DNA of 64,000 bases from Macrococcoides canis (GTDB lineage Bacteria > Bacillota > Bacilli > Staphylococcales > Staphylococcaceae): positions 930,001-994,000 of the forward strand of contig NZ_CP021059.1 in the NCBI RefSeq assembly GCF_002119805.1. The letters are read 5' to 3'. Positions 25,571-34,380 of this stretch are shown piece by piece (within the stretch, counting starts at the first letter, position 1; every line of letters starts with the position of its first letter). Position numbers and translations under genes: made by a program. A model generated the notes under the pieces. That model did not search any database. It was not told the DNA's origin and saw nothing but the letters and a program-made list of their open reading frames with translations.

Positions 25571-25760
25571 TGGTTATACCTCCTAATCGTCTAATATTAT
25601 AACGTGTAATACAGAAAATATAAAAGTAAAAAAATTTTGAAGATAAGTAATTTTATTAATTTAACGGGTATAATAAATAAACATACAATTAAATAATGTT
25701 AAATTAACACATCGTTCACATTTTTCAATTATAATGAAATAAATAGGACGGAGGGATGAA
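25571..25760. promoter_or_regulatory. Divergent promoter region between pulA-pgcA and glgBCDAP
   Basis: This 190-nt AT-rich gap separates divergent operons. Towards glgB there are TATAAT boxes at 25671-25676 and 25730-25735, neither with a convincing -35. Towards pulA, the complement of 25596-25601 reads TATAAT. A 13-bp palindrome TGTTAAATTAACA at 25697-25709 just upstream of the second -10 could be an operator. I do not see a convincing CcpA cre site. Confidence 0.55.
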
Positions 25761-27686
25761 ATGGTAACGGATTTAGATCGCTTTTTATTTCATCAAGGGA
25801 CTCATTATGCATCCCAGCAGTTTATGGGTGCACATTTCAACAAAGATAAAGGTGAAACAACTTTTACCGTATGGGCACCCAATGCGCGTAATGTGAGTAT
25901 TGCACTAGATGCGAATGACTGGACCGGTTCTGGATACGAACTTGAGAAAGTACCGGATAGTGGATTATATACAGGTACATTCAATGTAGATATTGGTACA
26001 GTCTATAAATATTTAATAGAAACAGAAGAAGGTAAACAAATTTTCAAGGCAGACCCTTATGCACTTTATGCTGAGAAAAGGCCAGCAACAGCATCGATTG
26101 TCACAGATATTACTTATGAATGGTCAGACGAAGCATGGCAGAAGAAAAAGATGACGAAATCACCTTATGATCAACCAATCAATATCTATGAAGTGCATCT
26201 AGGGACATGGAAGAAACATAATGTCGAGCGCCATGAAGGAGAGTCTATCGATGCGTTTACAGATCGTTCGTACTATACGTATAGAGAGATGGCAGACACT
26301 TTAATCCCTTATGTTAAGAAGCTAGGTTATACGCATATTGAACTGATGCCGATTACTGAACATCCTTTCGATTTGTCCTGGGGTTATCAAGTCACTGGTT
26401 ATTTTGCACCTACAAGCCGATTTGGAACACCTCAGGATTTCAAGTATTTTATCGATCAATGTCATCAGCAGCAGATCGGAGTGATACTGGACTGGGTACC
26501 TGCTCATTTTTGTAAGGATGCACATGGTCTTAGAATGTTTGATGGCACGCCTTTATTCGAACATCCCGATATGTACCGTGCAGAGAAGCGTGGATGGGGG
26601 ACGCTGACATTTGACTTTGGTCGCACAGAAGTCCAGAGTTTTCTCGTGTCAAATGCGTTATTCTGGCTGAATGAATATCATATTGACGGCTTACGTGTGG
26701 ATGCTGTGCATTCTATGACGGATCTTAATTTTGAGAACCATGAAGTACACGAGCGGATCTTTAATGATGAGGGGACAACGATTCATAAAGAAGCGGTCGC
26801 TTTTTTACAGAAGCTGAATACTGAAGTTTTCAAACATTATCCACATACATTGATGATTGCAGAAGACTCTTCAGATATGAAGACGGTCACCACACCAGTT
26901 TCTTCTGGGGGTCTTGGATTTAACTTTAAATGGGATCTAGGTTTTATGCATGATACGCTTGATTATATGGAACTCGATCCTATTATGAGACAGCATCACC
27001 ATAATTATTTAAACTTTCCGCTCGTCTATCGATATGATGAAAACTTTATCTTACCTTTTTCACATGATGAGGTCGTCCATGGTAAACTCAGCATGCTGGA
27101 CAAGATGCCTGGAGATCAGTGGCAGAAGTTTGCACAGTACCGCCTATTATATGGTTATCAAATGACGCAGCCGGGTAAGAAACTTAACTTTATGGGCAGC
27201 GAGATCGGCATGTATGCTGAGTGGAAAGATAAGGAGCAGGTCGATTGGTTTTTGCTTAAATATCCATATCATCAAGGACTGCAGGATTTTGTTCGTGATA
27301 TGAACAAGCTCTATTTAAAAGAAAAACCGCTATTTGAACTGGACTATGAAACCCATGGGTTTAAGTGGATTGATGCAGATGATAGCCAGCAGAACATTGC
27401 AAGTTATATGCGTACAGATCGGAAGGGAAATACTTTAATCATCGTGCTTAATTTCTCGCCGAATGTCTATTATGACTTCACTGTTGCAGTGGATCAGCCA
27501 GGTAAATATAAAGAATATTTTAATTCAGATAAAAAGAATTACGGTGGGTCTAATCAGACGGTTAGTAAGTATCTTTTTTCTGAATCACTTGAAGTAAACG
27601 GTTTCAAACATGCGATAAAAGGGAAAATACCACCGTTCGGATTTGTGATCTATAAGAAAGTTAAAGAAAGAAATAAATCATCTTAA
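25761..27686 (+). CDS. glgB: 1,4-alpha-glucan branching enzyme
   Basis: GH13 transferase that introduces alpha-1,6 branches into glycogen. A CBM48 domain at about residues 25-110 ([14 protein letters not shown]) precedes the catalytic barrel. Active-site segments are [17 protein letters not shown] (nucleophile), MIAEDSSD (acid/base) and [11 protein letters not shown]. The 641 residues are the usual size. GGAGGG precedes the ATG. It is the first gene of the five-gene glg operon. Confidence 0.96.
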   Translation: MVTDLDRFLFHQGTHYASQQFMGAHFNKDKGETTFTVWAPNARNVSIALDANDWTGSGYELEKVPDSGLYTGTFNVDIGTVYKYLIETEEGKQIFKADPYALYAEKRPATASIVTDITYEWSDEAWQKKKMTKSPYDQPINIYEVHLGTWKKHNVERHEGESIDAFTDRSYYTYREMADTLIPYVKKLGYTHIELMPITEHPFDLSWGYQVTGYFAPTSRFGTPQDFKYFIDQCHQQQIGVILDWVPAHFCKDAHGLRMFDGTPLFEHPDMYRAEKRGWGTLTFDFGRTEVQSFLVSNALFWLNEYHIDGLRVDAVHSMTDLNFENHEVHERIFNDEGTTIHKEAVAFLQKLNTEVFKHYPHTLMIAEDSSDMKTVTTPVSSGGLGFNFKWDLGFMHDTLDYMELDPIMRQHHHNYLNFPLVYRYDENFILPFSHDEVVHGKLSMLDKMPGDQWQKFAQYRLLYGYQMTQPGKKLNFMGSEIGMYAEWKDKEQVDWFLLKYPYHQGLQDFVRDMNKLYLKEKPLFELDYETHGFKWIDADDSQQNIASYMRTDRKGNTLIIVLNFSPNVYYDFTVAVDQPGKYKEYFNSDKKNYGGSNQTVSKYLFSESLEVNGFKHAIKGKIPPFGFVIYKKVKERNKSS

Positions 27687-27724
27687 GATTTACACACAAA
27701 AATATGAATGAGGTAGGGGATATC

Positions 27725-28873
27725 ATGTCAAATGAAGTTGTTGGAATGTTACTTGCAGGTGGAAAGGGAACGAGATTAGGTCAGCTGACAAAAAATATTG
27801 CAAAGCCAGCGGTGCCTTTTGGAGGAAAGTATCGCATCATTGACTTTACATTAAGTAATTTATCGAACTCTAATATATCAACAGTAGGAGTACTTGTTCA
27901 GTACGCACCACTTATGCTGAATCGACATATCGGATTAGGAAAACCGTGGTCGCTTGATAAGCAGGATGGTGGCGTTACTGTTCTGGCACCATTTGCAAAT
28001 CAGGAAGGCGCTTCTTGGTTTGAAGGTACTGCGGATGCGATTACAAAGAATATTCACTTTATCGATCAGTATGATCCGGAATATTTACTGATTCTATCAG
28101 GAGATCATATTTACCAGATGGATTATCAGCAGATGCTGGAATTTCATAAGGAAAAGCAGGCTGATGCGACGATTTCTGTAATAGAAGTGCCGATTGAGGA
28201 AGCAAGTCGATTTGGAATACTGAATACGGAAGCGGATCTTAAGATTTATGAATTCGACGAAAAACCAGAACATCCAAAGAATAATCTTGCATCGATGGGA
28301 ATCTATATCTTTAACTGGAAAGTTTTACGTGAATATTTAATCGCAGATGAACAGGATGAGCAATCTGAACACGACTTTGGTAACGATATCATTCCGAAGA
28401 TGCTGGATGATAACAAACTTCTTTATGCGTATCGTTTCGAAGGTTACTGGAAGGATGTAGGTACAATACAGTCCTATTGGGAAGCGAATATGGATTTATT
28501 GGAAGAAGATTTAAAGCAGCTGTTAAACAGCAAGTCATGGCCGACATATTCTCATGAGGAGAACTTGCCACCACAATATGTTGGAAATAATGCTAATATT
28601 GATAATTCACTCGTCTGTCCAGGATCGTTTATCTTTGGTCATGTCGATCATTCAGTACTTTTCAGCGAAGTTACTGTTGGTGAAGGCGCTGTCGTCCAGG
28701 ATGCAATTATCCATCCGAAGACCGTAATCGGTAAAGAATGTACAATCAAAAAAGCAATAATCATGGATAATATTGTGATTCCAGATGGTGTTACAATTGA
28801 TGGAACAAATGAACAAGAACCAATTGTTGTTGGGCCAAAGAATATTCATGAATTTACAGGAGGTCATGCATAA
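27725..28873 (+). CDS. glgC: Glucose-1-phosphate adenylyltransferase, catalytic subunit
   Basis: Makes ADP-glucose from glucose 1-phosphate and ATP, the activating step of glycogen synthesis. The pyrophosphorylase motif GGKGTRL is at residues 12-18, followed by [15 protein letters not shown] and the substrate-binding WFEGTADA. The C-terminal half is a left-handed beta-helix with hexapeptide-like repeats. The ATG at 27725 has AGGGG upstream, giving 382 residues; an ATG at 27704 lacks a site. The stop shares one base with the glgD start. Confidence 0.95.
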   Translation: MSNEVVGMLLAGGKGTRLGQLTKNIAKPAVPFGGKYRIIDFTLSNLSNSNISTVGVLVQYAPLMLNRHIGLGKPWSLDKQDGGVTVLAPFANQEGASWFEGTADAITKNIHFIDQYDPEYLLILSGDHIYQMDYQQMLEFHKEKQADATISVIEVPIEEASRFGILNTEADLKIYEFDEKPEHPKNNLASMGIYIFNWKVLREYLIADEQDEQSEHDFGNDIIPKMLDDNKLLYAYRFEGYWKDVGTIQSYWEANMDLLEEDLKQLLNSKSWPTYSHEENLPPQYVGNNANIDNSLVCPGSFIFGHVDHSVLFSEVTVGEGAVVQDAIIHPKTVIGKECTIKKAIIMDNIVIPDGVTIDGTNEQEPIVVGPKNIHEFTGGHA

Positions 28874-29976
28874 TGCGTTCACTTATGGGATTAATCAATA
28901 TATCAAATGAACAGGACTTTTTAGAAGAACTCACGTATTTTCGAAATGGTGCGAGCGTGCCGTTTGCAGGAAGATATCGTCTGATAGATTTCAGTCTTTC
29001 AAATATGGTGAGTTCAGGCGCTGATGAAGTTGCCATCTTTGTCAATCAGAAGTATCGTTCTTTAATGGACCATCTTGAGAATGGTGATAACTTTGGACTC
29101 GACGACCGAAAATCAAGATTATTTGTTCTGCCTCCGGACTGGCATGATCCATCTGATATTTCAAGAGGCGATTTAAGACATTTTCATAATAACCGTGATT
29201 TCTTTATTAGAAGTAACGCTACGGATGTGATTATTTCTGGTTCACAGTTTATTGCAAATACAGACTTTAAAGACGCATTCAAATATCATATTGAAAGTGA
29301 TGCAGACATCACATTGATTGCAGAGAATGTAAGTCAGCTGGAAGAAATGCATCAGCCATTATTACGTGTAAATAATGAAGGGTCAAAAGTAACGTATCTT
29401 AATCATGATACAGGAAATCCACATATTTTCACTGGTACTTATATTATTAAGAAGGATAAGTTATTTGAAATAATGGATTACTGTATACAGAATTATAAAG
29501 ATAATTTCTTCTTTCATGGTATTTTTGAAAGAATGCATGAGCTGGATGTCACATATTATGATATTCAGGAAGTGACAATGTATATCAACTCACTTAAGAC
29601 ATTCTATAAGAATAACTTGAGCATTTTAGACCCTGAACGCTACAAAGCGATATTTATGAAGGAAAATAGAATTAAAACAAAAATCTCTAATCAACCTCCA
29701 ACAAAATATATAGGGGATTGTACCGTTCATAATTCAACGGTTGCCAATGGATGTGAAATTGCAGGTCATGTAGAAAATAGTATTCTTTACCGTGGTGTAT
29801 GTGTTGAACCTGGCGTAACGATAAAAAATTCAATCATTATGACAAATTGTCATATTAAAGCCGGCGCTCTAATTGAGAATGTAATATTAGACAAAGACGT
29901 CATTGTGAATGAACATCAGAAATTAATCGGGTCACAAGACAAGCCGTTTGTTGTTGCGAAAAGACAAACAATATAA
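28873..29976 (+). CDS. glgD: GlgD: non-catalytic ADP-glucose pyrophosphorylase-like subunit
   Basis: Paralogue of GlgC that in Firmicutes forms a heterotetramer with GlgC and changes its activity. The N-terminus keeps FAGRYRLIDFSLSNM but completely lacks the GGxGTRL nucleotide-binding loop present in the neighbouring glgC. It is therefore probably not catalytic on its own. A C-terminal hexapeptide beta-helix is retained (from about residue 270). Length is 367 residues. The TAATG junctions on both sides tie it translationally to glgC and glgA. Confidence 0.93.
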   Translation: MRSLMGLINISNEQDFLEELTYFRNGASVPFAGRYRLIDFSLSNMVSSGADEVAIFVNQKYRSLMDHLENGDNFGLDDRKSRLFVLPPDWHDPSDISRGDLRHFHNNRDFFIRSNATDVIISGSQFIANTDFKDAFKYHIESDADITLIAENVSQLEEMHQPLLRVNNEGSKVTYLNHDTGNPHIFTGTYIIKKDKLFEIMDYCIQNYKDNFFFHGIFERMHELDVTYYDIQEVTMYINSLKTFYKNNLSILDPERYKAIFMKENRIKTKISNQPPTKYIGDCTVHNSTVANGCEIAGHVENSILYRGVCVEPGVTIKNSIIMTNCHIKAGALIENVILDKDVIVNEHQKLIGSQDKPFVVAKRQTI

Positions 29977-31394
29977 TGAAAGTTGGAAAAGTGATGAAAA
30001 AGATATTATTTGTAGCTTCAGAATGTACACCTTTCTTTAAGTCTGGAGGGCTGGCTGATGTTATCGGCAGTCTTCCGCAGTATTTAAATCAAACAGGTGA
30101 CTGTGAAGTACGTGTGATTTTACCACTTTATCGAGACTTAAAACCAGAGTATAAGGAACAGCTTAAAGAAGAGATGATTTTTCAGACACAGGTGGGCTGG
30201 CGTTTTCAATATACTCGCATTCTGTCATTAAAACTGAATGGCATCATTTATTATTTCGTTGATAATATGCAGTATTTTAGTCGTGATGCGCTGTATGGTT
30301 ATGACGATGATGGAGAACGTTTCGTCTTCTTCTCAAATGCGGTAATCGAATTTATCTATCGTGGGGATTATAAACCGGATGTACTTCATGGACATGACTG
30401 GCAGGCAGGGGCCGCAGTTGCTATCTGTAATATAAAGCAGCCCGTTCCGGGAATCCGCACAGTGTTCACGATCCATAATATTAAGTATCAGGGTATGCTC
30501 ATGTACGATGCATTTGACAATCTATTTAACCTCGATCGCATCCATTTCGCTGGTTTCGAGTGGGGTGGCATGCTGAATCTTATGAAAGCAGGTATTTTCC
30601 ATGCTGATAAGATTACGACAGTATCTCCGAGTTATGCTGAAGAAATTAAGTCTCCTTATTATGGAGAAGGACTCGAAGACTTACTGAATATGCGAGCGCG
30701 TGATTTGTCAGGCATTGTTAATGGAATCAACGTCAAAGATTATAATGCACTTACTGATAAGAGCATCGCTGTCAACTTCAAAAGTTCGATACTTAAGAAA
30801 CGAGAGAACAAGACGATACTTCAGGATACTTTTAATCTACCCGTCTCAGCGCAAACACCGATGTATGCAATTATTACGAGAATGGTAGAACAAAAGGGTC
30901 TGCATCTTGTGATGCGTATTATGGAAGAATTTATCCAGAACGATGTACAACTCTTTATCATGGGGAATGGTGAAGCAGAGTTTGAAAACTACTTTAATTA
31001 TCTGCAAGGGAAGTATCCAGATAAGGTGCTTTTCTATAGAGGGTTTGATGAGCAAGTTTCAAGACAAATCTATGCAGCAAGTGATTTCTTTATCATGCCG
31101 TCACTTTTTGAACCATGTGGTTTAAGTCAACTGATTGCACTCCAATATCGCTCAATCCCAATTGTTCGAGAAACTGGTGGTCTGAAGGATACAGTCATTC
31201 CGTTCAATGAAGTATCAATGGAAGGTACAGGATTATCCTTTGCAAACTATAATGCACATGAACTATTAGATAGACTTTATGCGTCACTATTGATCTATCA
31301 TGATGAAAACCGATATAAAGCATTGATTAAGAACATCACAAAGGTCAACCATAGCTGGGATGCTTCAGCACAAAAATATTTAGACATCTATTAA
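29976..31394 (+). CDS. glgA: Glycogen synthase (ADP-glucose)
   Basis: GT5 enzyme that extends glycogen from ADP-glucose. The N-terminal donor-binding KSGGLADVIGSLP is at about residues 23-35, and the C-terminal PSLFEPCGLSQLIALQYRSI with ETGGLKDTV is conserved. The upstream ATG at 29976 overlaps the glgD stop (TAATG). The ATG at 29994 (MKKILFVASEC) matches the usual N-terminus of the family better and may be the real start. Length from the first ATG is 472 residues. Confidence 0.95.
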   Translation: MKVGKVMKKILFVASECTPFFKSGGLADVIGSLPQYLNQTGDCEVRVILPLYRDLKPEYKEQLKEEMIFQTQVGWRFQYTRILSLKLNGIIYYFVDNMQYFSRDALYGYDDDGERFVFFSNAVIEFIYRGDYKPDVLHGHDWQAGAAVAICNIKQPVPGIRTVFTIHNIKYQGMLMYDAFDNLFNLDRIHFAGFEWGGMLNLMKAGIFHADKITTVSPSYAEEIKSPYYGEGLEDLLNMRARDLSGIVNGINVKDYNALTDKSIAVNFKSSILKKRENKTILQDTFNLPVSAQTPMYAIITRMVEQKGLHLVMRIMEEFIQNDVQLFIMGNGEAEFENYFNYLQGKYPDKVLFYRGFDEQVSRQIYAASDFFIMPSLFEPCGLSQLIALQYRSIPIVRETGGLKDTVIPFNEVSMEGTGLSFANYNAHELLDRLYASLLIYHDENRYKALIKNITKVNHSWDASAQKYLDIY

Positions 31395-31404
31395 GGAGAT
31401 TTCA

Positions 31405-33810
31405 ATGAAAACATATACAAAATCAGAATTTCGAAAAGTATTAGAAACTAAGTTGACGAATAAACGTACTGCAACTTTAGAAGAGTCTACGGATAATGAT
31501 ATATTCTATGCAATATGCTCTATATTAAAAGATGAAATTAATCAGGCAGGACTGGATACGAAGCGCCATAATATTGAATCTAAAAGACGCCAGATTAACT
31601 ATCTATCGATGGAATTTCTGATTGGAAGATTAATTGAAAGTAACCTATTGAACGCTGGATTATTAGATGTATGTAATGAAGTGCTAACGGAGCTCGGTCG
31701 AGATCCTAAGAAAATTTACAGCGAAGAAAATGATGCCGGGCTTGGAAACGGTGGTCTTGGAAGACTCGCTGCCTGTTTCTTAGATTCTATCGCTTCTTTA
31801 GGATATATGGGGAACGGTTTTGGCATACGTTATCGTTATGGATTATTCGAACAGCGCATCGTTGATGGCACACAAATTGAATTACCGGATAACTGGTTAC
31901 AGGAAGTGTATCCTTGGGAGACAAGAAGAATAGAAGAAGCGGTGCCTGTAAATTTCGGAGGTCAAGTTACTTCAGAAGTCCTTGAAGATGGCAATCTTAA
32001 ATTTACTTATAGTAATCAGGAGACGGTACTTGCAGTGCCTTACGATGTAGGTGTTGTAGGATATGATAATGATACTGTCAATCAGCTCCGTCTTTGGAGT
32101 GCTGAACTACCGCATGATACCATCGATCATGGAGATTACAAGAACCGACTTGAGCATATGCAGAGTGTAGAACGTATCTCAGGGTTCTTATATCCTGATG
32201 ATTCTACTGAAGAAGGTAGATTCTTACGTCTAAAACAACAATATTTCTTAGTATCCTCTACGATTCAGACGTTGATCAAACAATTCAAAGAACGTTATCA
32301 GCTGCCCGTGACACAATTCCATGAGTATCATTGTATTCAGATCAATGATACGCATCCTACATTTGGGATTCCGGAACTAATGCGTATTCTGATGGATGAA
32401 GAAGGACTTGGGTGGGATGAGGCATGGCACATTGTCACGCATACATTCGCCTATACGAACCATACGATCATGCAGGAAGCTTTAGAGAAATGGCCAGTGT
32501 ACCAAGTGCAGAACGTCAATCCACGAATCTTTATGATCATCAATGAAATAAATGAACGTTTCTGTAAGGATGTATATGAAAGACATCCAGAAATGCGTGA
32601 TAAGATTAGTGATCTTGCAGTCATCAGCAACGATGTGGTTCATATGAGCAAGCTTGCGATCGTTGGCTCATTCAGTGTAAACGGTGTGGCAGCACTGCAC
32701 TCTGAAATTATTAAGGATCATACATTTAATGATTTCTATCAGCTGACGCCTGAGAAGTTTAATAATAAGACGAACGGTATCACACATAGAAGATGGCTGA
32801 TGACTTCTAACCCAGAACTGACGCATTTAATCAGTGATGCTATAGGCGATAACTGGGTGAAACATCCTCAGGAATTAACACAGTTAATGCGCTATTATAA
32901 TGACACATCATTTCTTGATAAGCTCTCAGAAGTTAAGCTGCATAATAAGAAAGTATTAAAAGATGTCATTTATAAGAAAACAGGCATTGAAGTAGATGAA
33001 CATTCTGTATTTGATGTACAGGTGAAACGATTACATGAATATAAACGACAATTATTAAACTTACTGCATATCATTTATCTCTATAATGAAATAAAACGTA
33101 AACCGTCTATAAAAATACAGCCGAGAACGTTTATCTTTGGTGCTAAAGCAGCTCCTGGATATCACATTGCAAAAGAAGTTATTAAACTGATTCATGCTGT
33201 GGCAGATGTAGTGAACAATGATGCAGATGTTGATAATAGAATAAAAGTTGTATTTCTAGAAAACTATAACGTAACATTAGCGGAAGATATTATGCCGGCA
33301 GCAGAAATATCTGAACAGATATCAACAGCATCGATGGAAGCATCTGGGACAGGTAATATGAAGATGATGATGAATGGTGCGATTACACTCGGTACGATGG
33401 ACGGAGCAAATGTAGAGATCGCTGAGCTTGTAGGTAAGGAGAATATCTTTATCTTTGGATTGAGTTCGGAAGAAGTGATCCATTATCAATTAAATGGTGG
33501 CTATAGAGCAGAAGATATCTATAAGACAGATTCACGCGTAAAGACTGCGATGGATGCATTGATCAATGAGCAGTTTGGAAGAGACTTTGCATTCAATGAT
33601 CTGTATTACCACGTACTGACGAACAACGATCCTTACTTCCTGCTTAAAGACTTTAACGCTTATGTTGATATTCATCTGACTGCGATGGCAACATATCAGG
33701 ATAAGAAGAAATGGAATCAGATGAGCTTGATGAATATACTGAAATCCGGTCAGTTCTCAAGCGATCGTACAATTCAGCAGTATGCAACGGATATATGGAA
33801 ATTGAATTAA
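31405..33810 (+). CDS. glgP: Glycogen phosphorylase
   Basis: GT35 enzyme releasing glucose 1-phosphate from the non-reducing ends of glycogen, with PLP as cofactor. The PLP-lysine motif EASGTGNMKMMMNGA is near residue 650, and NDAGLGNGGLGRLAACFLDS is conserved near the N-terminus. The 801 residues are full length. AAGGAG lies before the ATG. It closes the operon. With PulA debranching and PgcA it gives a complete degradation route beside the synthesis genes. Confidence 0.97.
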   Translation: MKTYTKSEFRKVLETKLTNKRTATLEESTDNDIFYAICSILKDEINQAGLDTKRHNIESKRRQINYLSMEFLIGRLIESNLLNAGLLDVCNEVLTELGRDPKKIYSEENDAGLGNGGLGRLAACFLDSIASLGYMGNGFGIRYRYGLFEQRIVDGTQIELPDNWLQEVYPWETRRIEEAVPVNFGGQVTSEVLEDGNLKFTYSNQETVLAVPYDVGVVGYDNDTVNQLRLWSAELPHDTIDHGDYKNRLEHMQSVERISGFLYPDDSTEEGRFLRLKQQYFLVSSTIQTLIKQFKERYQLPVTQFHEYHCIQINDTHPTFGIPELMRILMDEEGLGWDEAWHIVTHTFAYTNHTIMQEALEKWPVYQVQNVNPRIFMIINEINERFCKDVYERHPEMRDKISDLAVISNDVVHMSKLAIVGSFSVNGVAALHSEIIKDHTFNDFYQLTPEKFNNKTNGITHRRWLMTSNPELTHLISDAIGDNWVKHPQELTQLMRYYNDTSFLDKLSEVKLHNKKVLKDVIYKKTGIEVDEHSVFDVQVKRLHEYKRQLLNLLHIIYLYNEIKRKPSIKIQPRTFIFGAKAAPGYHIAKEVIKLIHAVADVVNNDADVDNRIKVVFLENYNVTLAEDIMPAAEISEQISTASMEASGTGNMKMMMNGAITLGTMDGANVEIAELVGKENIFIFGLSSEEVIHYQLNGGYRAEDIYKTDSRVKTAMDALINEQFGRDFAFNDLYYHVLTNNDPYFLLKDFNAYVDIHLTAMATYQDKKKWNQMSLMNILKSGQFSSDRTIQQYATDIWKLN

Positions 33811-33820
33811 TACATTAAGA

Positions 33821-33851
33821 AGCTAGAGACTTTTGTCTCTAGCTCTCTTTT
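33821..33851 (+). terminator. Terminator after glgP
   Basis: A perfect 10-bp stem AGCTAGAGAC (33821-33830)/GTCTCTAGCT (33835-33844) with a TTTT loop, then CTCTTTTT. Its downstream arm includes the stop codon of the convergent minus-strand gene. Confidence 0.85.
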
Positions 33852-34315
33852 TGCTCTATTTTCAGAGTCTGTTGATATTTTTTAACTTTATTTATAACAG
33901 TTTCCTTATCATCAGCATAGTACATCATCTTTGTGCCATATAAATAGGTGTGGCTACTGTCTCTTAACAAATTCGTTTTCTTACGATGTTCATCAGCAAC
34001 GAAATAAACACGATCATTAATCGCATACGTAGATTTGAAGTGATTGTCTACGAGTAAAAAATTGACCTTGTCATTATATTTGAGTTCTGCGACTGTTTGA
34101 TCGCCTTTAGTATAATAATGTTTAACTTTACCGGTATATACTTTGTAATGACGCATACTATATCGACGTAATTCATTTTTCTGAGGTTCTGAAAAATAGA
34201 TTTTATGTCGTGTGATTTTGTCTGTCATCTTATACGTTTCTGGATTCAGTATAAGAAATAATAATAAAGCACATAGAAGTGATACAAATAATGGAATCAT
34301 TTTTTTAAATGTCAT
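33839..34315 (-). CDS. Uncharacterised single-pass membrane protein
   Basis: A 158-residue protein of unknown function. An N-terminal hydrophobic segment (about residues 7-24) could be a membrane anchor or an uncleaved signal. The remainder is basic and tyrosine-rich, with a beta-rich look (about residues 55-110, VYTGKVKHYYTKGDQTVAEL), and is probably extracellular. CTGGTG lies before the ATG. It is convergent with glgP and divergent from the YfhO gene; a TACAAT (complement of 34353-34358) may be its -10. Confidence 0.7.
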   Translation of the reverse strand: MTFKKMIPLFVSLLCALLLFLILNPETYKMTDKITRHKIYFSEPQKNELRRYSMRHYKVYTGKVKHYYTKGDQTVAELKYNDKVNFLLVDNHFKSTYAINDRVYFVADEHRKKTNLLRDSSHTYLYGTKMMYYADDKETVINKVKKYQQTLKIEQKES

Positions 34316-34336
34316 AAATTCACCAGTTACTTTTAA

Positions 34337-34345
34337 TGTTATAAT
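34337..34345 (+). promoter_or_regulatory. Extended -10 promoter for the YfhO gene
   Basis: TG-T-TATAAT at 34337-34345 is a full extended -10 box, 36 nt before the TTG start codon. A TTCACC at 34319-34324 could act as a poorly spaced -35. Confidence 0.6.
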
Positions 34346-34380
34346 GACTTTATTGTACCATATCGGAGGTATTATTCATT

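Noticed and set aside
25571-25760. CcpA cre site controlling the glycogen genes
   Set aside because: I could not find a sequence fitting the cre consensus well enough in either strand.
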